From the NCBI GenBank assembly GCA_041670885.1, contig JBAXYJ010000063.1, positions 1 through 12,644 of the forward strand: a stretch of DNA of 12,644 nucleotides. Reading direction: 5' to 3'. This document shows, piece by piece, positions 1-5,156 of this stretch. Position 1 is the first letter of the stretch; each line of letters starts with the position of its first letter. This DNA comes from JAJBWD01 sp041670885. GTDB taxonomy: Bacteria; Bacillota; Clostridia; Clostridiales; Clostridiaceae. Made by a program: the position numbers and the translations under genes. The notes under the pieces were generated by a model. The model did not search any database. It saw only the letters and a program-made list of their open reading frames with translations, and had not been told where the DNA came from.

Positions 1-121
1 TAACCTTTTCTGATTATTATAACCATGTTAAGCCTGTAAACTAGTGAAACGCCGTATACCGAACGGTACGTACGGTGTTGTGAGAGGGGCGAAACATATT
101 AATTGTTAGCCTCTACTCGAT
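1..121 (+). mobile_element. 3' end of a group IIC intron (domains V and VI)
   Basis: Domain V folds at about 48-79: arms 49-56 and 71-78, the two-base C69 G70 bulge, an upper stem 57-60/65-68 and a GAAC loop. The total is 32 nt, and the catalytic triad position reads CGC (50-52). A short domain V with a CGC triad is typical of bacterial class C introns. Domain VI follows: GAG 82-84 pairs with CTC 116-118, A85-C90 pairs with G109-T114, and A115 is left bulged as the branch-point adenosine, about 7 nt before the end. The 3' end is placed at the AT of 120-121 because group II introns end in AY. The 5' end and the intron-encoded reverse transcriptase/maturase are outside the window. Class C introns usually insert just downstream of rho-independent terminators. 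Confidence 0.88.
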
Positions 122-139
122 TAAATCAGGGTTGATTTA
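122..139. repeat. Short perfect inverted repeat at the intron 3' junction
   Basis: TAAATCA (122-128) and TGATTTA (133-139) are exact reverse complements separated by GGGT. The repeat starts at the first base after the intron, 20 bp upstream of the scfB -35 box. It could be an operator or simply part of the 3' exon; no T-run follows, so it is not a terminator. Confidence 0.45.
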
Positions 140-159
140 CGATTAGTAAATTTCTTCAA

Positions 160-188
160 TTGACAAAAGTTCCTGCCTATTCTATTCT
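160..188 (+). promoter_or_regulatory. Sigma-A-type promoter of scfB
   Basis: A perfect -35 TTGACA (160-165) is followed by a 17-bp spacer and TATTCT (183-188) as -10. Transcription would start near 195 and give a leader of about 40 nt. The promoter lies entirely downstream of the intron end, so scfB can be expressed independently of sequence interrupted by the intron. Confidence 0.65.
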
Positions 189-233
189 ATATACGAGGAA
201 TACTGCACGTTAGTGCACTATAGGAGGAGAATT

Positions 234-1592
234 ATGTCAGATATTCATAAGTTTCTGGTAGATGGTCAGGAATTTGTAATTGATGTTAATACCGGTGCTG
301 TTCATCAAATAGATGAGTTAGTTTACGATCTTTTAGATGAAGAAGGATTAAAATCATTAGAAGAACTTAAGAAAAACTATCAGAGAAAATATAGCGAAAA
401 TGAAATAGAGGAAGCCTATCTTGAAATAAATGAGCTTATAGATGAAGGACTTTTATATACAAAAGATGTATATAAGGATATCGCCAAGACTTACGAAAAG
501 GGTGAGGACTATATAAAAGCCTTATGCTTAAACGTTGCCCATGACTGCAACCTTAGGTGTAAATATTGTTTTGCAGATGAGGGAGAATATAGGGGAAAAA
601 GAGAGCTTATGTCCTTTGAAGTAGGAAAGAGAGCAATAGACTTTGTTATAGAGCGCTCCGGTCCAAGAAAAAATATTGAAGTTGACCTGTTTGGCGGAGA
701 GCCTCTCATGGTATTTGATACGGTAAAGAAGATAGTTGACTATGGCAAAAACGAAGGTGAGAAAAACGGGAAAAATATCAGATTTACAATGACAACTAAC
801 TGTACACTTTTAAATGATGAAATTATGGACTACCTAAATAAAAACATGGTAAATATAGTTTTAAGCTTAGACGGAAGAAAAGAGGTTAATGATAAGGTAA
901 GAGTAAGAGCCGATGGAACAGGAAGCTTTGATGATATAGTGCCTAAGATAAAGAAGATGATTGAAAAAAGGGACAAGGATAAGGCTTATTATGTAAGAGG
1001 AACCTTTACAAGAGAAAACCTGGACTTTTCTGAAGACTTAAAATTCTTAGCAGAAGAAGGCTTTAAGGAAATATCAATTGAACCTGTTGTTCTTCCGGAT
1101 GAACATCCTCTTTCAATAAGGGAGCAGGATCTTCCTCAAATTATGGGCGAATATGATAAAATTTATAAATTCCTTTTAGATAGAAAGAAAAATAATAAGA
1201 AAATCAATTTCTACCACTTTAATATAAATTTAAACGGAGGTCCCTGTGTGTATAAAAGAATATCAGGCTGTGGAGCAGGACACGAGTATGTAGCTGTTAC
1301 TCCATCAGGAGATATATATCCCTGCCACCAGTTTGTAGGAAATCTTGATTTTAAAATTGGAAATATTTTTGAAAATGAAATGAGAACTGATATTGGACTT
1401 ACATTAAAGAAGGCTCATATATACAATAAGCCAAAATGCCGGGAATGCTGGGCCAGATTTTACTGCAGCGGCGGATGCCAGGCAAACAATTATAATTTTA
1501 ACAAAGACTTTAATACTCCATATGCAATAGGATGTGAAATGCAGAAAAAAAGAATCGAATGTGCCATTGCTTTAAATTCTATAGATGTTTAG
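234..1592 (+). CDS. scfB: SCIFF thioether maturase, radical SAM/SPASM enzyme
   Basis: This 452-residue radical SAM enzyme installs thioether (sactionine-type) crosslinks in the SCIFF (six cysteines in forty-five residues) precursor peptide. Residues 1-85 form a PqqD-like recognition domain that binds the leader. The SAM-cluster motif CX3CX2C is at C105, C109 and C112. The C-terminal SPASM region carries C338, C346, C364, C402, C405, C411, C415 and C434 for two auxiliary 4Fe-4S clusters. Sequence such as GGEPLM, YVRGTFTR and the GCGAGHEYVAVTP stretch matches my memory of clostridial SCIFF maturases (CteB family). The ATG at 234 is chosen because AGGAGGAG (222-229) lies directly before it; an in-frame GTG at 213 would place that ribosome site inside the gene. 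The SCIFF precursor gene normally sits immediately upstream but is absent here, where an intron 3' end is found instead. Confidence 0.92.
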   Translation: MSDIHKFLVDGQEFVIDVNTGAVHQIDELVYDLLDEEGLKSLEELKKNYQRKYSENEIEEAYLEINELIDEGLLYTKDVYKDIAKTYEKGEDYIKALCLNVAHDCNLRCKYCFADEGEYRGKRELMSFEVGKRAIDFVIERSGPRKNIEVDLFGGEPLMVFDTVKKIVDYGKNEGEKNGKNIRFTMTTNCTLLNDEIMDYLNKNMVNIVLSLDGRKEVNDKVRVRADGTGSFDDIVPKIKKMIEKRDKDKAYYVRGTFTRENLDFSEDLKFLAEEGFKEISIEPVVLPDEHPLSIREQDLPQIMGEYDKIYKFLLDRKKNNKKINFYHFNINLNGGPCVYKRISGCGAGHEYVAVTPSGDIYPCHQFVGNLDFKIGNIFENEMRTDIGLTLKKAHIYNKPKCRECWARFYCSGGCQANNYNFNKDFNTPYAIGCEMQKKRIECAIALNSIDV

Positions 1593-1616
1593 CCTGCACA
1601 TATAGTGCAGGTTTTT
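1593..1616 (+). terminator. Rho-independent terminator of scfB
   Basis: CCTGCAC (1593-1599) pairs with GTGCAGG (1605-1611) around an ATATA loop, followed by five T. The stem begins at the base after the stop codon, so scfB is monocistronic on its 3' side. Confidence 0.88.
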
Positions 1617-1646
1617 ACTCTATAGGAAATTATAAAATTTAAACTC

Positions 1647-1655
1647 TGTGGATAA
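1647..1655 (-). promoter_or_regulatory. Perfect DnaA-box 9-mer
   Basis: TGTGGATAA is the exact reverse complement of the DnaA box TTATCCACA. It is a single copy in an intergenic region and no cluster of boxes was noticed nearby. The dnaX-recR block is near oriC in related genomes, which makes a functional site plausible, but a 9-mer can also occur by chance. Confidence 0.3.
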
Positions 1656-1690
1656 CTAATACTAAAATTAAAAGTATTATTGAATTTTTT

Positions 1691-1815
1691 AGGGAGTAAA
1701 AAGGATGGGTGCAGGGAAGGAACTTCCCGCTGTTTTCAGGAAGGTGCTCAGGCACGATAGTGCCGCCTGCGGGAACCTAAGGTTCCCTTAGATCTCTGCG
1801 ATAGCAGATTTTTTT
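1691..1815 (+). ncRNA. Unassigned GC-rich structured RNA with its own terminator
   Basis: This island is visibly richer in G and C than its AT-rich flanks and folds into consecutive hairpins. These are GGGAAG-GAA-CTTCCC (1714-1728), GGCAC-GATA-GTGCC (1751-1764) optionally closed by CAGG/CCTG (1737-1740/1766-1769), a perfect 7-bp GGGAACC-TAA-GGTTCCC (1771-1787), and a terminator. Alternative pairings exist: GCAGG 1711-1715 with CCTGC 1766-1770, GTGC 1744-1747 with GCAC 1752-1755, and exchange between the two GGGAA and two TTCCC segments. That is what a conformational switch or a multi-stem sRNA could look like. I do not recognise an Rfam family; T-box, c-di-GMP, cobalamin, TPP, SRP and 6S signatures are not seen. 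No gene follows within the transcript, so a free sRNA is more likely than a cis leader. A 28-codon ORF (1705-1791) also overlaps it. Confidence 0.55.
1795..1815 (+). terminator. Terminator ending the structured RNA
   Basis: TCTGC (1795-1799), a GATA loop and GCAGA (1804-1808) are followed by seven T (1809-1815). It ends the GC-rich RNA candidate and separates it from the downstream hypothetical gene. Confidence 0.7.
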
Positions 1816-1834
1816 ACATAAAATAAATATTTTT

Positions 1835-1863
1835 TTGCTTTATGAAGGAATTTCAACTATATT
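1835..1863 (+). promoter_or_regulatory. Candidate promoter for the 1972 gene
   Basis: TTGCTT (1835-1840), a 17-bp spacer and TATATT (1858-1863) make a reasonable sigma-A promoter just after the preceding terminator. It would give a leader of about 100 nt. Other AT-rich -10-like boxes, such as TATAAT at 1903-1908, lack a good -35. Confidence 0.35.
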
Positions 1864-1971
1864 ATAGAATATTAACAGAGATTATTATTAATGTTGTTGT
1901 AATATAATGGGAGATAGTATATTATTTAATTATATTATATGATTTTAATGTAAATGGGGGTAGCGAAGGGT

Positions 1972-2589
1972 ATGGAATACACAGATTTTGAAGGGATAAT
2001 TTGTAAAATTCAGGGTGTTACCAAATGTAAATTAGTATCATCAGGAGATGAACTTACAGAAATACACGTATTAGCAGGCAGCAATAGATCACCAAAGCAG
2101 ATTTCAAGGGATATAGAAACCGCCCTGCTTACATTAAAGGATTATAAAGTAGACAGAAAGATAATTAGTATTGCTCAGATAAATACTGATATGGAGCAAA
2201 AATTAGGCAGAATAAAACTGGAGGGAATATCACTGACCTCCTTTGAAAATACAATTAAATGTGAAGTCAGCTTAGACTTCGAAGAGGAGAGCTATCAGGT
2301 AGTTGAAACAGGCATAAAAAGTTCAGCCATAAAGAAAAATATAGTTGCCCGTTCTACCTTAAAAGCAGTTGAAAAGATATTAGGACAGGAAAATCTATTT
2401 GATGTTATGAATGTATTTATTACAAATTATGGGGATGTTTCCTTTGTAAGTGTCCTGGTTACTATGGTTCTTAACCATAGTGAGGAAACAATGATAGGAT
2501 CATCGATTATTAAAGATGACGTAAATGAGTCTATTGCAAAAGCATCACTGGATGCAATAAATAGAATTGTACAAAAGACAACCAATTAG
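1972..2589 (+). CDS. Conserved hypothetical protein, 205 aa, two-part
   Basis: Function is unknown. The protein is soluble, with no signal peptide or membrane segment. Residues 1-65 contain a compact alpha/beta pattern ending in EIHVLAGSNRSPKQISRDIE and KIISIAQI. I recall such a stretch in hypothetical proteins of clostridia and actinobacteria, but cannot name a family. Residues 70-205 form a second region with alternating strands (VSLDFEEESYQVVETG, VSFVSVLVTMV) and two alanine-rich helices. I chose ATG 1972 because GGGGG (1956-1960) can serve as its ribosome site; the in-frame ATG at 1954 has no Shine-Dalgarno and would swallow it, adding six residues. It lies after a terminator and ahead of the inverted-repeat element and the HD-GYP gene, with no strong terminator between, so it may be co-transcribed with them. 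Confidence 0.75.
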   Translation: MEYTDFEGIICKIQGVTKCKLVSSGDELTEIHVLAGSNRSPKQISRDIETALLTLKDYKVDRKIISIAQINTDMEQKLGRIKLEGISLTSFENTIKCEVSLDFEEESYQVVETGIKSSAIKKNIVARSTLKAVEKILGQENLFDVMNVFITNYGDVSFVSVLVTMVLNHSEETMIGSSIIKDDVNESIAKASLDAINRIVQKTTN

Positions 2590-2620
2590 ATATAAGGGCC
2601 GAAGATTTGGTTTTTAATTT

Positions 2621-2683
2621 CCCTTAGCGAAGCGATATAACGCACAGGATTATAGCGAATCTCTTGTGTAATCGCAAAGGGGG
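2621..2683 (+). promoter_or_regulatory. Leader hairpin masking the ribosome site of the 26-aa ORF
   Basis: Nested helices are seen: CCCTT (2621-2625) with AAGGG (2677-2681), GCGAT (2632-2636) with ATCGC (2671-2675), and GCACAG (2642-2647) with TTGTGT (2664-2669). The innermost is GATT (2648-2651) with AATC (2658-2661), capped by a six-base ATAGCG loop. The sequence TAGCGAA occurs twice, at 2625-2631 and in the apical region at 2653-2659. The outer helix covers AAAGGGGG (2676-2683), the Shine-Dalgarno of the ORF at 2692, so translation would need this helix to open. It could be a riboswitch, a protein-binding leader or a type I toxin-style lock; it does not match riboswitch consensus sequences I remember. 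Confidence 0.6.
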
Positions 2684-2691
2684 TAATTTAA

Positions 2692-2772
2692 ATGAAAAGA
2701 AAGTTAGTTGCTGTTTTAATGACAGTTTTAGCACTGGCTGTTGCTGGTGGATCTTGTTTTACATGGGCTTAA
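2692..2772 (+). CDS. 26-residue signal-peptide-like or membrane micropeptide
   Basis: This short ORF encodes a peptide starting MKRK, then a hydrophobic run (LVAVLMTVLALAVAGG) and the tail SCFTWA. The arrangement of basic N-terminus, hydrophobic core and short polar tail fits a single membrane segment or a free-standing signal peptide. The Cys context (GGSC) only loosely resembles a lipobox. GGGGG (2679-2683) is eight bases from the ATG, giving a credible ribosome site, although it is masked by the leader hairpin. The ORF sits inside the 16-bp inverted repeat and directly ahead of the HD-GYP gene. Possible roles are a type I toxin-like peptide, a secreted signal precursor, or a regulatory leader ORF; none is shown. 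A truncated gene remnant is also possible, although no continuation is visible downstream in any frame. Confidence 0.55.
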   Translation: MKRKLVAVLMTVLALAVAGGSCFTWA

Positions 2773-2814
2773 ATTTTTATTAGAATCTTCGGCCTTTATT
2801 ATATAGGAGGGAAA

Positions 2815-4086
2815 ATGGGTAAATTACCAATAAAATTTAAAACATTTTTAGTAATTATATATATATTATTTATTTTATCAATTTATCATTTAATTAGGTC
2901 TAATAATTTATCTTTAAATTATTTTTTTATAATTAAAATATTGTTTTTCAGTTTACTTGCTGCAATAACAGAATCTTTTACAGTGCTATACAAAGATATA
3001 TCTGTTAGTACAGGTTTTGCTATACAACTAGCATGTTTTATGTTGTTTGGTCCTATAATAAATATTATAACATTTATTATAGGCTTTACCTTTAGAATTA
3101 TAAAAGTGAATAATAAGCCTTCTCATGTTCTTAATACACCAATATATAAAACGTTATTTAATTACAGTATAGTAACTATTCCAATAACTGTTGGCAGTAT
3201 TGTGTATTACAATGTGGGTGGTAAAACTCCTTTTGCTTTTAGTTCTGGCGAATGGATACCATTATTTATATTTGTTTTAGTTTATTTTCTTTTAGAGACT
3301 CTAATTATATCAATGCTTTTCTCTTTACTTTATAGTAAAAACTTAATAATAGCATATATAAATAATCTGAGGTTAGCAGGACTAAATATTCTCGCTATGG
3401 TACCATTTTCTTTAATTCTTGTTCTTTCTTATAAAGCAAACAACTATTTGGGAATAATATTGGTGATATTCCCAATTTTATTGGCAAGATATACATTCCA
3501 ATTAAATATAAAAAATAAGTCTCAGTACTTTGAGACCATTACTGCCCTTATGCATGCCATGGAAGCAAGGGACAAGTATACAGAAGGTCATTCAGAAAGG
3601 GTTTCGGAGTTGGCTATAAATATTGCTAAGGAACTTAAGTTCTCAGAGCCTCGTATTGAAGAACTGAAAATAGCTGCTATGCTCCATGATGTAGGTAAAA
3701 TAGGTATTGATGATTCCATACTAAATAAAAAAGGAAAATTAACCAACGAGGAATATGAGCTTATTAAGAAGCACCCTGATATTGGTTTTAATATACTTAA
3801 GGATATACTTGGAATAGACACCGTAAGATTTATAGTCCTTCATCATCATGAAAGATATGACGGTACCGGGTATCCCACAGGTCTTAAACCTGATCAGCTA
3901 AATTTAGATGTATTTATAATAGGACTTGCAGATTCAATAGACGCCATGCTTACAGACAGACCTTACAGAAAGGCAAGGAGCATGGATTATATAATAAGTG
4001 AACTGAAAGCTAATAGGGGAACACAATTTCACCCGGATGTGGTAGATGCGTATTTCAGATATTTAGAGAAAACCGGAGGAATATAG
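2815..4086 (+). CDS. Membrane-anchored HD-GYP phosphodiesterase
   Basis: This predicted c-di-GMP phosphodiesterase has 423 residues. The first 230 hold about seven hydrophobic segments (near residues 10-28, 36-52, 65-92, 115-134, 147-172, 186-206 and 209-228), probably a membrane sensor domain. The HD-GYP domain follows from about 245: H259 in the EGHSERV stretch, the metal-binding HD pair H291-D292, the HHHERYDGTGYPTGL signature at 343-357 and a downstream ADSIDAM motif. All hallmark residues appear intact, so it should be catalytically competent, degrading c-di-GMP to pGpG or GMP at the inner membrane face. AGGAGG (2805-2810) lies only four bases from the ATG, and no better start is seen. 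It follows the inverted-repeat micropeptide element and overlaps the ribosome site of the next gene, suggesting one transcript. Confidence 0.9.
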   Translation: MGKLPIKFKTFLVIIYILFILSIYHLIRSNNLSLNYFFIIKILFFSLLAAITESFTVLYKDISVSTGFAIQLACFMLFGPIINIITFIIGFTFRIIKVNNKPSHVLNTPIYKTLFNYSIVTIPITVGSIVYYNVGGKTPFAFSSGEWIPLFIFVLVYFLLETLIISMLFSLLYSKNLIIAYINNLRLAGLNILAMVPFSLILVLSYKANNYLGIILVIFPILLARYTFQLNIKNKSQYFETITALMHAMEARDKYTEGHSERVSELAINIAKELKFSEPRIEELKIAAMLHDVGKIGIDDSILNKKGKLTNEEYELIKKHPDIGFNILKDILGIDTVRFIVLHHHERYDGTGYPTGLKPDQLNLDVFIIGLADSIDAMLTDRPYRKARSMDYIISELKANRGTQFHPDVVDAYFRYLEKTGGI

Positions 4087-4090
4087 TTTA

Positions 4091-4621
4091 ATGTTTATCG
4101 AAGTAATAATATTTGCTGTTATTATTGGATATTTATTAAAAGGAAGACTGAAAAATATAGATATAATGAGCATAAAAGTTCTGTATCTTGTTTTAACAGG
4201 ATTCCTTATTAAATTTATCATTGTCATGTCCATTCAGCATGGACTTATAATCAGAGGAACATTAACATATATTTTATATTCAATTCAGTACTTATTGCTT
4301 CTTATATTTGTAATAATAAACAGGAAAAATAAATATATATTAATCATGGGCATTGGATTTTTAATAAATGCTTTGCCAATATTTATAAATGGAGGAGCAA
4401 TGCCTGTAAGTGCTTCAGCAGCTTTAAGTGTTGGACTAACAAAACCTATATGGATGGAAGGATTATACAGGGCAATAGATGGTACAACCAAGCTTAATTT
4501 TCTTGGAGATATCATTCCATATAATATCGGAAGAGCATATGTTATTTCCATAGGAGATATTATTTTGGCAGTTGGTCTATTCTTATTTATAGTAACTGGG
4601 ATGAAAAAAAAGGAAGCTTAG
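4091..4621 (+). CDS. DUF5317-type integral membrane protein
   Basis: This 176-residue, very hydrophobic protein has about five membrane segments: residues 1-15, 28-48, 57-75, 78-98 and 150-171. The conserved-looking loop INGGAMPVS and the GDIIP stretch fit my memory of the clostridial DUF5317 family, which has no established function. GGAGGA (4075-4080), inside the end of the HD-GYP gene, serves the ATG. The four-base intergenic gap indicates translational coupling with the phosphodiesterase, so a role in the same membrane signalling unit is a fair inference. No terminator is visible after it before the tRNA promoter, so transcripts could read into the tRNA/SRP unit. Confidence 0.72.
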   Translation: MFIEVIIFAVIIGYLLKGRLKNIDIMSIKVLYLVLTGFLIKFIIVMSIQHGLIIRGTLTYILYSIQYLLLLIFVIINRKNKYILIMGIGFLINALPIFINGGAMPVSASAALSVGLTKPIWMEGLYRAIDGTTKLNFLGDIIPYNIGRAYVISIGDIILAVGLFLFIVTGMKKKEA

Positions 4622-4637
4622 TTCTAAATTTTTGTAC

Positions 4638-4666
4638 TTGTATTTATAGAAAATCCATAGTATAAT
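4638..4666 (+). promoter_or_regulatory. Promoter of the tRNA-Ser/SRP RNA unit
   Basis: TTGTAT (4638-4643), a 17-bp spacer and a perfect TATAAT (4661-4666) place the transcription start near 4673, about 30 nt before the mature tRNA. The -35 is weak but the spacing is ideal. Confidence 0.6.
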
Positions 4667-4703
4667 ACTCATTGTCGATAAAATTTTAAGCTTGAGAGCA
4701 CAT

Positions 4704-4793
4704 GGAGAGATGTCCGAGTGGTTGAAGGAGCACGCCTGGAAAGCGTGTGAAGGGGAAACTCTTCCAGGGGTTCGAATCCCCTTTTCTCCGCCA
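4704..4793 (+). tRNA. tRNA-Ser (anticodon GGA)
   Basis: This is a class II tRNA of 90 nt with a long variable arm. The acceptor strand GGAGAGA pairs with the 3' strand before discriminator G and an encoded CCA (4791-4793). The anticodon stem CACGC/GCGTG encloses CTGGAAA, giving GGA at 4738-4740, which reads UCC and UCU serine codons. The T arm GGGGTTCGAATCCCC is canonical. SRP RNA starts only a few bases downstream, so both are probably processed from one precursor, as in Bacillus. Confidence 0.95.
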
Positions 4794-4796
4794 AGC

Positions 4797-5070
4797 AGAC
4801 TTTGTCGTGCTAGATGGGGAGTCAGCGGTGCCCTGTAACCTGCAATCCGCTACAGCAGGATTGAATTCCTCGCCGAGACTTTAGAGTGTGAGGTCGGGCC
4901 TGTATAAGTGACGTTGATAACTGGGCCTTACGCAATGAAAATTCATGAACCCCGTCAGGTCCGGAAGGAAGCAGCGGTAAGTGAAACCTTTCGTGTGCCG
5001 TGAGTTTACCTGGTTTGAGTTAACTGTATAGGTAACGCTCATATTCTAACTTCAGAGCGAGGTGCACGGC
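4797..5070 (+). ncRNA. ffs: Signal recognition particle RNA, large bacterial type
   Basis: The RNA scaffold of the signal recognition particle, which binds Ffh and targets nascent membrane and secreted proteins. The S-domain core is seen at about 4955-4990, with GTCAGGTCC, the GGAA tetraloop (4963-4966), GGAAGCAGCGG and AAGTGAAACC. The 5' end (TTTGTCGTGCTAG) and the 3' end (GAGGTGCACGG) pair and form the Alu-like domain found in the roughly 270-nt Bacillus/Clostridium version, called scr in B. subtilis. Exact ends are estimated from that comparison. It lies between tRNA-Ser and dnaX, the usual place. Confidence 0.95.
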
Positions 5071-5081
5071 TTTATATGTTG

Positions 5082-5101
5082 AGACGCAAGAGCGTCTTTT
5101 T
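5082..5101 (+). terminator. Terminator of the tRNA/SRP RNA unit
   Basis: AGACGC (5082-5087), an AAGA loop and GCGTCT (5092-5097) run directly into a T-rich tract. It lies between the SRP RNA and the dnaX -10 box. Confidence 0.85.
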
Positions 5102-5119
5102 ATTTTACCCAAAATAGGA

Positions 5120-5125
5120 TATAAT
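5120..5125 (+). promoter_or_regulatory. dnaX -10 box
   Basis: A perfect TATAAT sits 32 bp before the dnaX TTG start. The -35 position falls in the T tract of the preceding terminator (5097-5102) and matches poorly, so promoter strength is uncertain. Confidence 0.4.
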
Positions 5126-5156
5126 GATTTATATATAGCTGAAAGAGGTGGTTTTT

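Larger units (their letters stand above)
2592..2799 (+). repeat. 208-nt element bounded by 16-bp inverted repeats
   Basis: The left arm 2592-2607 (core GGCCGAAGATT) is complementary to the right arm 2784-2799 (core AATCTTCGGCC) over 16 positions, with one G-T wobble. The left arm starts two bases after the stop of the upstream gene. The right arm ends six bases before the HD-GYP ribosome site. Enclosed are a three-helix SD-masking leader (2621-2681) and a 26-codon ORF (2692-2772). As RNA, the arms would close a long helix and place it beside the HD-GYP start. The alternative of a small MITE-like insertion is not supported by an evident target duplication. I do not recognise a known family. 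Confidence 0.7.

Noticed and set aside
1691..1815. T-box leader
   Set aside because: No AGGGTGGnACCGCG antiterminator core and no aminoacyl-tRNA or amino-acid gene follows.
1593..1953. SCIFF precursor gene downstream of the maturase
   Set aside because: No Cys-rich ORF of about 45 codons is present in this gap or in 122-233.
2599..2615. Intrinsic terminator at the start of the inverted-repeat element
   Set aside because: CCGA/TTGG with five T could form, but the stem is only four pairs with a G-U, too weak to call.
2621..2690. c-di-GMP-I riboswitch ahead of the HD-GYP gene
   Set aside because: Short matches such as CGCACAGG and CGCAAAG resemble parts of the consensus, but the order, the conserved core and the tetraloop-receptor features are absent.
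2592..2799. MITE or other small transposable element
   Set aside because: Terminal inverted repeats and size fit, but no target-site duplication is evident at the flanks and the element is neatly fitted between a stop codon and a ribosome site. A repeat search in the genome would settle it.
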